Source: JBBQFI01 sp038237805 (GTDB lineage Bacteria; Verrucomicrobiota; Verrucomicrobiia; Chthoniobacterales; UBA10450). From it: a stretch of DNA of 64,000 nt. The stretch covers positions 124,001 through 188,000 of the forward strand of contig JBBRYI010000006.1 of NCBI GenBank assembly GCA_038237805.1, given 5' to 3'. Of this stretch, positions 51,947 through 61,988 are shown piece by piece. The position numbers and the translations under genes were made by a program. The notes below the pieces were generated by a model that saw only the letters and a program-made list of their open reading frames with translations, had not been told where the DNA came from and did no database searches. Within the stretch, counting starts at the first letter, position 1; each line of letters begins with the position of its first letter.

Positions 51947-52974
51947 GGAATTCGATCCATCATTTCGCGCGTCGAAAACGCGCACCAATCTTCTTCGCTA
52001 CCGATCGGCGCATCTTCCTGTTGCGCGGTCGTCACGGCCTCTTCCACTTTAGCGACCGCTTCGGCGCGCCATTGCTGCAGTGTTTCCTTATCGGCTAGTT
52101 TTTGTTCGCTGATCGTTTGCTCGGTGCGCACCAGCGGATCCTGCGCGAACGGTTCGCGTTTGATATCGTCGCTGACGTAGCTCGCGTCGTCGTGCTCGCC
52201 GTGACCAGCCAGGCGCAAAGTCGATGCGACCACGAGCTGTGGCGAACCGCCAGCACGCGAACGTTTCACCGCGCTGCCGATGACATCGAGACATTGCGCG
52301 AGATCGGTGCCGTCAATCGTGTGCCCTTCAAACCCATATCCAATCGCGCGATCGACCAGATCGTTACAGGCAAACTCGCGGTCATTTGCCGTGGAGTAAG
52401 CATAATGGTTGTTCGTCGCCACGAGCACGAACGGCACGCGCTCGACCGCGGCGATGTTCATGCCTTCATGCGTCGCGCCGGTCTGCATGCCACCTTCGCC
52501 GATAGTCGTTAGGCCGACGAAATTTTTTTCACCCTTCATCCGCTTCGCAAGCAATTTGCCTACGACCACCGGCATCATCGCACCGAGATGGCTTATCATC
52601 GCGAGCTGCCCCGTTTCCCATGAACCGCGATGAATATTGCCATCGCGTCCACGCATCGGCCCCTGACGCGAACCAAGATAAGTACGCGCGACATCAACGA
52701 GCGGTTCGCCAAACGCGGAACGTCCCGCCTGATCGCGAATCAAGGGCGCGAATACATCGCCTTTTTGCAAAAACATTCCGCAGGCCACGCTCACTGCTTC
52801 CTGACCGCGGCCGATATAAACGCCGCCGGTAATCATGCCGCCGCGATAAAGGCTCGCGAGTTTTTCTTCGAAAACACGCGTGAGCAGCATCCAGCGATAA
52901 GCTTCGAGATAACGCTCGTGTGGCGCTGATGTTGCCTTCGGGACTTTGGTGCGCCGGGGCGCCGTCTGAAGCAT
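51943..52974 (-). CDS. 2-oxoacid dehydrogenase E1 alpha subunit
   Basis: 343 residues from ATG 52972-52974. TPP-binding region IGEGGMQTGATHEGMNIAAV is the G-D/E-G type, with GEGG where GDGA is most common. LTRVFEEKLASLYRGGMITGG and YIGRGQEAVSVACG are at the N-terminus. The regulatory loop NDREFACNDLVDRAIGYG is present. First gene of the E1a-E1b-E2 set, 53 bp from the smc stop upstream. The pyruvate versus branched-chain 2-oxoacid choice is unresolved. Confidence 0.92.
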   Translation of the reverse strand: MLQTAPRRTKVPKATSAPHERYLEAYRWMLLTRVFEEKLASLYRGGMITGGVYIGRGQEAVSVACGMFLQKGDVFAPLIRDQAGRSAFGEPLVDVARTYLGSRQGPMRGRDGNIHRGSWETGQLAMISHLGAMMPVVVGKLLAKRMKGEKNFVGLTTIGEGGMQTGATHEGMNIAAVERVPFVLVATNNHYAYSTANDREFACNDLVDRAIGYGFEGHTIDGTDLAQCLDVIGSAVKRSRAGGSPQLVVASTLRLAGHGEHDDASYVSDDIKREPFAQDPLVRTEQTISEQKLADKETLQQWRAEAVAKVEEAVTTAQQEDAPIGSEEDWCAFSTREMMDRIP

Positions 52975-53027
52975 CCGACGATTTTGGCAGCAACCTCCGT
53001 ATTGCGCCAAATGTTTTTTGGATCGCG

Positions 53028-56000
53028 TTAACGCGTCGCGGCGATACTACGTGGGCGCTCTGTTGCTTCGAGCGCAAATTGAGGCTGCGTTGGCTTCTCT
53101 TCCGCGGCCGGTCGCGCCCCATTTTGCTCTGCCGTTTGCGGACCAGCCAATTTCATTCCGACCAATTTGCTTATGCCGCGCTCTTCCATGGTTACACCGT
53201 AAAGAATGTCGGACTTGGCAATCGTGCGTTTGTTATGCGTGATAATGATGAACTGACTTTGCTTAACGAATCGTTCGAGAACGCGGATAAAACGGTTGAT
53301 ATTACTTTCATCCAGCGGCGCGTCCATTTCGTCGAGAATGCAGAACGGACTCGGTCGCACCATGTAGATGGCAAAGAGTAACGCCACCGCCGTCATGGTG
53401 CGCTCGCCGCCGGAAAGAAGCGAAATACTTTGCAATTGTTTGCCCAACGGCTTCGCCGTGATTTCTATGCCGCAATTAAGCGGATCGTTTTCATCCACGA
53501 GCGAGAGATCCGCGCGTCCGCCGCCAAACATTTCGCCAAACATCTCGCGAAAATTCGCCCCCACCTGGGTGAAGGTTTCCGCGAACAGTTTGCGCGTGGT
53601 ATTGTTGATGTGCGTGATGGCATCGAGCAGCTTGCGTCGCGACGCGGTCAGATCGTTGTTTTGCGTTTCGAGAAAGCGATGACGCTCTTCCAGCTCGTCG
53701 TACTCGTGCACGGCATCGAGATTGACCGGTCCCATGTTATCGAGCTGGTGGGTGAGCTCCGCAATGAGTTCTTCGACACGCGAATCATCGACTTCGACTT
53801 CCGTCTTCGGTTCTGATTTCGCAACCGTTGACTCTGTTTCAGGAGCCCCCCGTCGCCTTAACTGCACCTGTAACGTCTTACTGAAAGCGAATTGATCGCG
53901 CTCGAACTCGCGCAGATCGACCTGATAGCGTCGCATCGCATGTTCCGCCAGATTTTCGGCGCGCAGTTGCAATTGCGTTTGGCGCACTTCTTCTTTTCCC
54001 CGTAGGTCGCGCACATCGTTCAGTGAATTGCGCAGGCCGCGCAGCTCGGTCTCAAGGGCAGTGACAGCTTCCAGCCGCGTCGTGCGCTGCTCCGCGATCT
54101 GCTTCGCTTCTGCTTCCGCCGCTGCGCACTCAGTCGTTTGTTGTGCAATCTCCGTTTCCGCTGCGCTGGATTCCTTTTTCTGAAACGCGATACGCTCGTG
54201 ATATTTGGTCACGTCGCCGCGCCGCGCCGCGATGAGTTCGGCGAGCTCGGCCTCGCGCGCCGCCATCGGTTGGCGTTGATTGAGCAGGTTCTCCTGGCGC
54301 TGCCGCTCCGTCGCAACCGCCAGCCGCAATTCGTTCAGTTGCTCTGCCGCTTCTTCTTCGAGGAGGAGGGCGCCTTCTTTTGCCGTCTCGAGCTCTTTCA
54401 GTATTCCCTGTTGTTCGGCGATCGTTTCCCGATGAGTCGCCAGCTCGCTTTCAAGTTCACCGATTCGCGCATCTGCGGCTTGTATCTGTTGATCGAGTGT
54501 TCCTTTTTCATTCTCTAAAACCTCGAGCTTCCGCTCAACTTCCTGCTGCTCGCGTTCAACGAGCTGAATTTGCCCGCTGGCATTGGAATGACTGAGATGT
54601 GCGGCCTGGTGCTGCTCTCGCGCTTGTTCGAGATTCTCTTTTGCTGACTCCAGTTGCGTGTTTGCCGCCGAACATTCAGCAACGAGTGCGGACCGTTTTT
54701 CTTCCAGAGCAGCGCATTCCCGCTGCAAAACTTCAATGCGCACTTTTCGCTCGAGCAATGAGTCAGCTTGCGCGTTCGCTACTCCGCCAAAAACAATTCC
54801 CTCTTCGGAAATAAATTCACCACTGAGAGTCGCAAACCTAAGCTGCTTGAAATTTCTCTTTAGCGTCAAAGCATCGCGAAGGTCCTGCACGATCGCTACA
54901 TTATGCAGCAATCGCCTAACGAGTGGTTGCAGCGCTTCGGGCGCAGAAATCTTGTCGACTGCCCAGGCGAGTGCGTCTTCAGGAAGATTCTCCGGAACCG
55001 GCGGCGCCTCCATAAAACCGGTAAGCGCGAGCGCGGCCTGTCCAAGTTTTTTGTTCGAAAGCGTAGCCATGATCTCAATGGCCAGCTCGCTGTCTTGCAA
55101 AACAACCGCGTGCGTATTTCGACCGAGCGCGGCTTCAACGGCGCCAACGTACTGGCGCTCGACGTTAAGATGCGAAACAAGGGCGCCCGCGAGAGCCGGT
55201 CCAAATCTCTCCGGTTGATCGAGGCCGCGTAAGACAGCCTGCGAACCTTTCGCGAGTCCTTCGCCTTCCTCATTTAACTGGCGGAGGACTTCCAGACGCG
55301 ATTGTTTCTCAGCAACTTCGCGTTCGAGCGCGACCAGATGCTGCTGCCCTTCGGCGATCGCACTCTCCATTTTTCGCAATTGCTTTTCTGTCTCAAGCGC
55401 GTGACTGGCCGATTTCTGCGACGCGTCCTGTTCATGCCGCAGCGAATCGCGCGCGCCGCTCAGTCTTGTCGCAATCTCATCCCGTTGGCGAACCGCAATG
55501 GAGATTGCACTTTCCAAATCGGCGATCCGAGCTGTAGTCGCCTCCCGTCGCGCCTCGTTGCCGCTAAGTTCTCCTTCGAGCGCGGAAATTCTCGCTTCCA
55601 GCTTTGAAACGGAAAGGCGCAGATCATTCAATTGTTCTTCACGTTGCCCGCGCTCGGCGCGCAGTTGCGCGGCCCTTTCGTTCCATTGCGCGAGCTCGTC
55701 TTCTTTTGTCGCGAGCAGCCGCTGAGTTTTTTCAATGAGCAGATCAGCTTCGTGAATTTGCGATTCCTGCTCCGTTCGTTTTGCCTCAGCCGCATTGATG
55801 TCGCCGCGATAGCGCTCGATCAATTCGAAGAATTCCTCTTCGCGTTGTTGGTTGAATTGAATGCGATTGCGGTGCGCGGAAATTTCGCTTTGTAACTGCT
55901 GCACGCGCGCGCGTCCCTCCGCGATCCTGTCATCGATCTCATCCAGTTCGTGCCGTTCATCTGTCAGACGATCCTCGCCCGTTTCGATCTTGGTTTGCGT

Positions 56001-56771
56001 GGCCCGCTCCAACTGCCCGAGACGCTCACTTTCCGCGCGACATTTAGCCAGTTGATTTTCGAGTTGATCGAACTGTTTGCGGGAATGGTGCGTATCGAGA
56101 ATGCGCAAATCGGCGTGTAAGGCCTGGTATCGCCGCGCTTTTCCCGCCTGACGCTGCAGCGATCCGATCTGCCGCTTCACTTCTTTAATGATGTCGCCTA
56201 TGCGCAAAAGATTCGCTTCCGTCGCTTCCAATTTGCGGAGCGCCTCGCGTTTAAGCGTTTTGTATTTCGTGATTCCGGCAGCTTCTTCAAAAACGGCGCG
56301 CCGATCTTCCGGCCGCGAGCTTAGAATCAAATCGATCTTGCCTTGCTCCATCATCGAGTAGGCGCTGCGACCAACTCCGGTATCAGCAAATAAACTGTTA
56401 ATGTCCTTCAAACGGCAAACCGTTTTGTTGAGGAGATATTCTGAATTGCCATCGCGATAAACACGGCGCGTTACGCGCACGTCGTGCCAATCGACGCCGA
56501 GTTCCTGGCCGCAGTTTGTAAATGTTAGCGAAACTTCCGCAAACCCGAGAGGCTTGCGGGTGTCGGTTCCGTTGAAAATGACGTCCGCCATCTCGCCGCC
56601 ACGCAACGCTTTGGCCGATTGTTCGCCGAGCACCCAGCGCACGGCGTCGAGCACATTCGATTTGCCGCAACCATTAGGACCGACAATGGCTGTGACGCCT
56701 TCGTGAAAATCAAAAACAGTTTTATCGGCGAAAGATTTGAAGCCGAAAAGCTCGAGTGATTGCAGGTGCAT
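53028..56771 (-). CDS. smc: Chromosome segregation protein SMC
   Basis: 1247 residues. N-terminal ATPase half FGFKSFADKT with Walker A GPNGCGKSN and Q-loop region; long coiled coil; hinge at about 515-670 (AVLRGLDQPERFGPALAGALVSH in parts, then GRNTHAVVLQD); second coiled coil; signature motif LLSGGERTM and Walker B FCILDEMDAPLD. About 40 non-conserved residues follow the final domain, rich in Ala/Gln/Pro/Glu. The kleisin partners ScpA/ScpB are not in the window. The ATG is 56769-56771. Confidence 0.96.
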   Translation of the reverse strand: MHLQSLELFGFKSFADKTVFDFHEGVTAIVGPNGCGKSNVLDAVRWVLGEQSAKALRGGEMADVIFNGTDTRKPLGFAEVSLTFTNCGQELGVDWHDVRVTRRVYRDGNSEYLLNKTVCRLKDINSLFADTGVGRSAYSMMEQGKIDLILSSRPEDRRAVFEEAAGITKYKTLKREALRKLEATEANLLRIGDIIKEVKRQIGSLQRQAGKARRYQALHADLRILDTHHSRKQFDQLENQLAKCRAESERLGQLERATQTKIETGEDRLTDERHELDEIDDRIAEGRARVQQLQSEISAHRNRIQFNQQREEEFFELIERYRGDINAAEAKRTEQESQIHEADLLIEKTQRLLATKEDELAQWNERAAQLRAERGQREEQLNDLRLSVSKLEARISALEGELSGNEARREATTARIADLESAISIAVRQRDEIATRLSGARDSLRHEQDASQKSASHALETEKQLRKMESAIAEGQQHLVALEREVAEKQSRLEVLRQLNEEGEGLAKGSQAVLRGLDQPERFGPALAGALVSHLNVERQYVGAVEAALGRNTHAVVLQDSELAIEIMATLSNKKLGQAALALTGFMEAPPVPENLPEDALAWAVDKISAPEALQPLVRRLLHNVAIVQDLRDALTLKRNFKQLRFATLSGEFISEEGIVFGGVANAQADSLLERKVRIEVLQRECAALEEKRSALVAECSAANTQLESAKENLEQAREQHQAAHLSHSNASGQIQLVEREQQEVERKLEVLENEKGTLDQQIQAADARIGELESELATHRETIAEQQGILKELETAKEGALLLEEEAAEQLNELRLAVATERQRQENLLNQRQPMAAREAELAELIAARRGDVTKYHERIAFQKKESSAAETEIAQQTTECAAAEAEAKQIAEQRTTRLEAVTALETELRGLRNSLNDVRDLRGKEEVRQTQLQLRAENLAEHAMRRYQVDLREFERDQFAFSKTLQVQLRRRGAPETESTVAKSEPKTEVEVDDSRVEELIAELTHQLDNMGPVNLDAVHEYDELEERHRFLETQNNDLTASRRKLLDAITHINNTTRKLFAETFTQVGANFREMFGEMFGGGRADLSLVDENDPLNCGIEITAKPLGKQLQSISLLSGGERTMTAVALLFAIYMVRPSPFCILDEMDAPLDESNINRFIRVLERFVKQSQFIIITHNKRTIAKSDILYGVTMEERGISKLVGMKLAGPQTAEQNGARPAAEEKPTQPQFALEATERPRSIAATR

Positions 56772-56847
56772 CCAGACCCTAACGAGGAGTTATGGTGCGT
56801 ATTACAGCCTTCTCGGGCTAGTGACAAGCATTTTCCTACAATTCAGA

Positions 56848-56866
56848 GGGGGCCAAGCAGGCCCCC
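56848..56866 (-). terminator. Hairpin GGGGGCC-AAGCA-GGCCCCC after the permease gene
   Basis: A perfect seven-base-pair GC stem between the permease stop and smc start, both on the minus strand. It has no T-run, so it could also be a leader structure for smc. Confidence 0.55.
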
Positions 56867-56882
56867 GGCACAAGATATGGTG

Positions 56883-58196
56883 CTACAGCCGCGCAGCTGT
56901 TACCCGTCGCGCGACGAATAAGATCGACGCGACAGCGAGGCAAATTCCGGTGACGGCAAACTCTTTTGTCGATGCATGCACGAGAATCCAAGCGATCACC
57001 GCGATGGCGAGCACGGGAATGACGGGCGCGCCCGGAATGTGAAATGGTGGCCCGTCGGTTCGAACTTTACGCCTCATTAATTCCAACGCTGCCGCGCAGC
57101 AAAGAATGTAAAGCAACAACACGGCGACGTTCGCGAGAACAGCGAGTTGTTGAAATGTCGAGTTGAGCGAGAGGACAAACACAATCACGCAGTAGCTGAT
57201 GATGGCGATGTCGGGCGTGTGGAAACGAGGATGAACGTGTGCGAACCACGCCGGCAAAACGCCGTCGCGTCCAAATGCAAAAATAACCCGCGGCGAACTC
57301 AAGATGTCGCTGGTGATGAAACCGAATGCGGAAATCGTCGCGCCCACGAGCATCAATGTTCGTCCAGCGCTTCCAAGAAAACGAGCGGCAGCTTCCGCGA
57401 GGGGAGCGCCTGGATGTTTTGCTAATTCGCCGCCAAGAATGCCTTGCCCAACGAGTTGAATTAAAATGTAAAGAATGGTCGTTAGGATAAGCGACGTGTA
57501 AATCGCGCGCGGAACTGTGCGCGCCGGATTTTTCACTTCGCCGCTTGGGACAAGGGCGACTTCAATTCCGGCAAAGGCGAAAATGAGGAGCAGAACAGCG
57601 TCGCCAATCGGCTTCGCTCCCGGCCATTGAGGCACGGCAATCGCGCCCCGCTTAAGAAAGAAAATTCCTACGAGAACGAAAATAAGAAGCGGGATCACCT
57701 TTATCAGAGTGACGGCTTCGACCGCGTGAGTGCCGGCACGCACGCCACGAATGTTGATCCAGGCCAACGCGGCTAGAACCACAAATACAATGCCGAAATG
57801 TCCGAGTGGGGTCGCAAAGAGTGGGTGCGCGGCGCCAACCGTCACAGCGAAAACACTAATGACGCCTGAGACGCTGAGGATTGCAGTGAGGAAGAAGAGA
57901 GTGCCCGCCAGGAATCCAATGTAGCGCCCGAAGGCGACCTCGACGTAGGCGTAAAGCCCGCCCGTGAGCGATACGCGACTACCCGCGATGGCGAACGATG
58001 TCACCACCATCGCCATCACAACGGCGCAGACGAGAAAGGCAAAAGGCGATGCCGAGCCGAGCTTCGCCGCGACCAATGCGGGCAAAACAAAAATGCCCGC
58101 ACCGATGGTGGTATTAACGATGTTCGCGGTAAGGCCCGGCACTCCGATCGCGCGGACGAGCTTTTGTTCGGCTTGCGAAACGTCGAGCACGCTCAT
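56883..58196 (-). CDS. APC superfamily amino-acid permease
   Basis: 437 residues with 12 predicted helices. The first helix has TANIVNTTIGAGIFVLPA, the substrate-binding unwound-helix motif (GAGIF), and helix 6 IFAFAGIEVALVPSGEVKNPARTVPRA is typical. The start is ATG 58194-58196; the frame opens at 58247. Amino-acid uptake or exchange is expected; substrate unknown. The divergent M20 peptidase starts 92 bp away. Confidence 0.9.
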   Translation of the reverse strand: MSVLDVSQAEQKLVRAIGVPGLTANIVNTTIGAGIFVLPALVAAKLGSASPFAFLVCAVVMAMVVTSFAIAGSRVSLTGGLYAYVEVAFGRYIGFLAGTLFFLTAILSVSGVISVFAVTVGAAHPLFATPLGHFGIVFVVLAALAWINIRGVRAGTHAVEAVTLIKVIPLLIFVLVGIFFLKRGAIAVPQWPGAKPIGDAVLLLIFAFAGIEVALVPSGEVKNPARTVPRAIYTSLILTTILYILIQLVGQGILGGELAKHPGAPLAEAAARFLGSAGRTLMLVGATISAFGFITSDILSSPRVIFAFGRDGVLPAWFAHVHPRFHTPDIAIISYCVIVFVLSLNSTFQQLAVLANVAVLLLYILCCAAALELMRRKVRTDGPPFHIPGAPVIPVLAIAVIAWILVHASTKEFAVTGICLAVASILFVARRVTAARL

Positions 58197-58287
58197 GGGC
58201 GGGGAGTGTAGCTGGGCTCGTCGGACCCGGCTACAGCTATCACGCAATTAATAGGCAAACGGCGAAAAGTTGTTTAACGTCTCCGCT

Positions 58288-59622
58288 ATGCGCGACAGTT
58301 ATCTTGAAGATTTTTATTCCTTCCTGCGGTTTCCGAGTGTTTCGACCGATGACGCCTATGCTGAAAAAGTGAGGGCGTGTGCGGATTGGTTGGTGAAAAA
58401 GCTAAAGGCTATCGGACTCGAAACGCAATTGGTGCCGACCGCGGGTCATCCGGTTGTGTGGGCGAAAAATAAACATCAGGCCGGCCGCAAAACCGTTTTG
58501 ATCTACGGACATTACGATGTGCAGCCTCCAGATCCGCTCGAGTTATGGGAGTCGCCGCCGTTCGAGCCGGTCTTGAAAAATGGTTACGTTTTTGCGCGGG
58601 GCGCGACCGATAACAAAGGTCAGATTCTTTCCCACATTCTCGGCGTGCAGGAAATGCTCGAACAAAATCGCGAGCTTCCGGTGAATGTTCACTTCGTTGT
58701 CGAGGGAGAAGAGGAAGTAGGCAGCCAGAATCTACCGAAGTTTCTCGAACAAAATCGCGATGCCTTGCGTTCCGACGTCGCGGTTGTTTCCGACACGGGA
58801 ATGGTCGCGCCTGGTGTGCCAACGCTCAGCTATGGTTTGCGCGGCGTAACCGCGCTCGAATTGAAAGTGACCGGACCAAAGATGGATTTGCATTCCGGTG
58901 TTTTCGGAGGTGCGGTGCAAAATCCGATCACTGCTCTTGCACGTTTACTCGCGACCCTGCACGACGGTAACGGCCACGTCGCGATCGAGGGTTTTTACGA
59001 CAAAGTGAAACCGCTCGAAGATTGGGAGCGGGAAGCTTGGCGCAAACTTCCGGTGGATATCGAAAAAGAAGTTCTGCACGAAACTGGCGTGCCTAAGGTT
59101 TTCGGGGAAACTGGTTACAGCACGACCGAACGAATTTGGGGCCGCCCAACCGCCGAGATCAATGGCATCGGCGGCGGTTACCAGGGGAAAGGGACAAAAA
59201 CAGTGATCGCAAGAGAGGCGATGGCAAAGCTCACGTTTCGACTCGTGCCGGATCAGCAAGGCGAAGCAATTCTGAAATTGGTGCGTGCGCATTTGCAAAA
59301 AAACTGTCCCACGGGCGTGGAATTGGAAATTACCGATGGCCACAGCGGGCCCTGGTATCTGACGAATCCGCGCTCGCCTATTGGCGAGGCGGCGCAGCGC
59401 GCACTGCGAAAAGCGTTCAATAAAGATGTGGCCGTGATTCGCGAAGGCGGAAGCATTCCGATCGTCTCGCAATTCCGCAGCATACTCAACGTCGAGACGT
59501 TGCTCATTGGACTCGCGTTGCCCGACTGTCGCGCGCACTCGCCTAACGAGAACTTTCCGCTAGAGAATCTCGAGGGCGGAATGCGCATGAACAAAGCCGT
59601 TCTGCAAGAACTCGCAGCTTGA
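58288..59622 (+). CDS. M20 family metallopeptidase (dipeptidase)
   Basis: 444 residues from ATG 58288. Zinc ligands: IYGHYDVQPP (His and Asp), GATDNKGQ, VEGEEEVGS (Glu pair), VVSDTGM and a late His in DCRAHSPNE. The inserted dimerisation domain starts near ELKVTGPKMDLHSGVFGG. This is the CNDP/dipeptidase branch rather than DapE or ArgE. It is divergent from the permease and may help use peptide nitrogen. A GCCTAACGA word at 59541 codes PNE in the SPNENFP motif near the C-terminus. Confidence 0.92.
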   Translation: MRDSYLEDFYSFLRFPSVSTDDAYAEKVRACADWLVKKLKAIGLETQLVPTAGHPVVWAKNKHQAGRKTVLIYGHYDVQPPDPLELWESPPFEPVLKNGYVFARGATDNKGQILSHILGVQEMLEQNRELPVNVHFVVEGEEEVGSQNLPKFLEQNRDALRSDVAVVSDTGMVAPGVPTLSYGLRGVTALELKVTGPKMDLHSGVFGGAVQNPITALARLLATLHDGNGHVAIEGFYDKVKPLEDWEREAWRKLPVDIEKEVLHETGVPKVFGETGYSTTERIWGRPTAEINGIGGGYQGKGTKTVIAREAMAKLTFRLVPDQQGEAILKLVRAHLQKNCPTGVELEITDGHSGPWYLTNPRSPIGEAAQRALRKAFNKDVAVIREGGSIPIVSQFRSILNVETLLIGLALPDCRAHSPNENFPLENLEGGMRMNKAVLQELAA

Positions 59623-59639
59623 ATTGACGTTCGCCCGTT

Positions 59640-60623
59640 TTGAAAACGTCGTTTCGCGTTTTCCTGCTTTTACTAATTGGTTTGGGGGTGGGAGCGCAGA
59701 AAATAAATGCGGAAGAGTCGTTAGGCGAAAAAATCAAAAAGATTTTTGCTACGCCCACGCCCTCTCCGGCGCGAAAACACCGGACGCATCCCGCGGCGAA
59801 GAAGAGTCCCACGCCCTCCGCCTCTCCATCGCCGAAACATAAGAAGGCTTCGCCAACGCCGGAGCCAAGCGCGAGTCCGAAATCAAAATCGAAGAAAAAG
59901 AAGCTTTCGCCGACGCCAACCGCATCGCCAACTCCGTCACCTTCCCCATCTGCGACGCCAGAGGAGGAAACCCCGTCACCAAGTCCGACCGCGACGCCCA
60001 GTCCGACCGAAACTCCTTCACCATCTGCTTCATCGCCGGAAAAAAAGGTCGATTCCAACGCGACGATTTCGCCTAACGAATTATCCGGTTACGACGATTA
60101 CCCCGCGCGCGTTCGCAAGATCATCGATACCGCACTCGAACTGACGACGCGCAACCTCTCCTACTCCTATGGGTCGGCCGATCCAACGAACGGTGGCATG
60201 GATTGCTCCGGATTCGTTTATTACGTGCTTCAACAAAATGACGTTAAAGATGTGCCGCGCGATTCCAGCCAGCAGTATGTCTGGGTTCGCAAGTCCGGAA
60301 ACTTTCGCGCCGTCATCAGCCGCAACGCCGACTCGTTCGAGCTCGATGCCTTGAAGCCAGGCGATCTGCTATTCTGGACGGGAACCTACAGCATCGAGCG
60401 CGATCCACCGATCACGCACAGCATGATTTATGTCGGGAAAAAAAAGGGAACGGATCGACGCATCATGGTAGGCGCGAGTGACGGCCGATCGTTTGACGGC
60501 AAGCAGCGCTACGGCGTCAGCGTTTTCGATTTCAAATTATCGAAGCCAAAGGCGGACAAAGATACAAAGATGAGCCCGCTTTTTGTCGGCTACGGACGAG
60601 TCCCAGGATTAGGCGAAAACTAA
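59640..60623 (+). CDS. Secreted NlpC/P60 cell-wall peptidase with Pro/Ser/Thr-Lys linker
   Basis: 327 residues, TTG start at 59640 (no nearby ATG). Signal peptide ending about GAQKINAEE. Residues about 35-140 are low-complexity (TPTPSPA, SPSPKHKK, SPTPTASP). The NlpC/P60 domain follows: catalytic Cys in GGMDCSGFVYYVLQ, then His in ITHSMIYVG. It should cut peptidoglycan stem peptides. The linker looks like a cell-wall-spanning spacer. It follows the M20 gene by 17 bp; two dispersed words lie inside (59718, 60071). Confidence 0.9.
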   Translation: MKTSFRVFLLLLIGLGVGAQKINAEESLGEKIKKIFATPTPSPARKHRTHPAAKKSPTPSASPSPKHKKASPTPEPSASPKSKSKKKKLSPTPTASPTPSPSPSATPEEETPSPSPTATPSPTETPSPSASSPEKKVDSNATISPNELSGYDDYPARVRKIIDTALELTTRNLSYSYGSADPTNGGMDCSGFVYYVLQQNDVKDVPRDSSQQYVWVRKSGNFRAVISRNADSFELDALKPGDLLFWTGTYSIERDPPITHSMIYVGKKKGTDRRIMVGASDGRSFDGKQRYGVSVFDFKLSKPKADKDTKMSPLFVGYGRVPGLGEN

Positions 60624-60795
60624 TCTGCGTCCGCAGTGTTTGGTGTGGGCGTTGGCTGCAATGATTGTTTTGGCAGGGTGCGCTCGGTTGGCTCGTGGCG
60701 CTTCTGGAAAATGGCGGCAGCAAGCAGCGCGAAAATCACAATCACAACCACGCGCTATTCTGCACTCGTTAGGCGAAACATTTCGCGCAAACGTT

Positions 60796-61482
60796 TCATT
60801 CCTGCGCGTAACGAATTGGATCTTGCAGGCCGGCTTCGCGAAAACCCTTCAAACGCAGCTGGCAGGAATCGCATTGACCGCAAGCGAAGCCTTCGGGTGT
60901 CGGATCGTAACAACTGTGAGTGAGCGAAAAATCGACACCGAGTTCGTTTGCTTTGCGAATAATATCGGCCTTCGACATTGAGATGAGCGGAGCCTGAATG
61001 TGAAATTGCGCGCCTTCGGTTCCCGCTTTGGTCGCGAGACCGGCGAGCTTTTCAAAGGCGGCGATGAACTCAGGGCGGCAATCCGGATAGCCGCTGTAGT
61101 CGATTGCGTTCACGCCGATAAAAATGTCGCGCATATCGAGCACTTCGGCCCAGGCGAGCGCGTAACTCAGGAAAATGGTATTTCGTGCCGGAACGTAGGT
61201 GAGGGGGATTCCAGATGAGAGTTCCTCGGTCGAGCGCGATTTTGGAACCGCAATCTCGTCCGTCAAGGCCGATCCGCCGAAAACGCGAAGATCAATCTTG
61301 GCTACGCGAAAGCGACGCGCGCCGAAAGCCGTCGCGATTTTCTCCGCCGCAATAATTTCACGACGGTGACGTTGTCCATAATCAAAGGAAAGCGCGTAGG
61401 CTTCGAATCCATCGCGAACGCAGAGCGCGAGCGTGGTGGCGGAATCGATTCCGCCGCTGACGAGCACGACCGCTCGTTTCAT
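60796..61482 (-). CDS. queC: 7-cyano-7-deazaguanine synthase
   Basis: Makes preQ0 from CDG in queuosine synthesis. PP-loop VLVSGGIDSATTL at the N-terminus, SFDYGQRHRRE, and the zinc site SCYDPTPEGFACGQCDSCQLR with four cysteines near the C-terminus. 228 aa. The ATG (61480-61482) overlaps the queF stop by four bases, so queF-queC are one operon. It converges on the NlpC/P60 gene across 172 bp without a clear gene. Confidence 0.96.
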   Translation of the reverse strand: MKRAVVLVSGGIDSATTLALCVRDGFEAYALSFDYGQRHRREIIAAEKIATAFGARRFRVAKIDLRVFGGSALTDEIAVPKSRSTEELSSGIPLTYVPARNTIFLSYALAWAEVLDMRDIFIGVNAIDYSGYPDCRPEFIAAFEKLAGLATKAGTEGAQFHIQAPLISMSKADIIRKANELGVDFSLTHSCYDPTPEGFACGQCDSCQLRLKGFREAGLQDPIRYAQE

Positions 61483-61895
61483 TTTGTGTCGAGAAAGGCC
61501 GCGCGGACTGTGAGCGCGATACCGCCGCGAGCCGAAAATTCGGCGGTCACAGTTGCTTCGCGCGGTTTACAGGCACGAACGAAATCATCGAGAATGCGAT
61601 TGGTCACCGCTTCGTTGAAAGCGCGTTCGTTACGGAAGGATGCGAGATAAAACTTGAGGGATTTACTTTCGATACACAACTCGTTAGGCACGTATTCAAT
61701 CGTGATGGTGGCAAAATCCATTTGGCCGGTAACCGGGCAAAGCGAGGTAAAGTCAGCCGTCTCGAAGCGAATGCGGTAATCACGCCGCGCTGGGTTAGGA
61801 AACGTTTCGAGTCGTGCTTCTGATGGTGAGGCGGGAAGTTTTGCTTCGCTTTTTCCCAGAAGGGTTAGTCGCCTTGTTGGTTTCGCTTTCGCCAC
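61479..61895 (-). CDS. queF: NADPH-dependent 7-cyano-7-deazaguanine reductase
   Basis: Reduces preQ0 to preQ1. Unimodular (138 aa) type. Catalytic cysteine in SLCPVTGQMDFA (about C53; most members have QPD rather than QMD) and the QueF motif CIESKSLKFYLASFRNER. Start GTG 61893-61895. It is translationally coupled to queC. queE and queD are not adjacent. I see no preQ1 riboswitch fold in the 90 bases upstream. Confidence 0.95.
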   Translation of the reverse strand: MAKAKPTRRLTLLGKSEAKLPASPSEARLETFPNPARRDYRIRFETADFTSLCPVTGQMDFATITIEYVPNELCIESKSLKFYLASFRNERAFNEAVTNRILDDFVRACKPREATVTAEFSARGGIALTVRAAFLDTK

Positions 61896-61988
61896 GATGA
61901 GTGTTCCTTCTTACTCTTACTCTTGCTCGATTGCGAAAGATTACGGGCAAGAGAAGAGCAGGAGCAAGAATCGACCATTTGGCCGCCT

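Noticed and set aside
53028..53140. smc C-terminal tail as a frameshifted extra gene
   Set aside because: The tail follows in frame after the conserved end and is low-complexity; it does not look like a separate protein.
60640..60981. Plus-strand frame beginning with a lipobox-like stretch (IVLAGCARL)
   Set aside because: More than half of it runs antisense through queC. The N-terminus could be a tiny lipoprotein, but I found no support beyond the first 25 residues.
61896..61988. Possible preQ1 riboswitch before queF
   Set aside because: The segment is a purine/pyrimidine repeat-like stretch; no H-type pseudoknot with the A-rich tail could be drawn.
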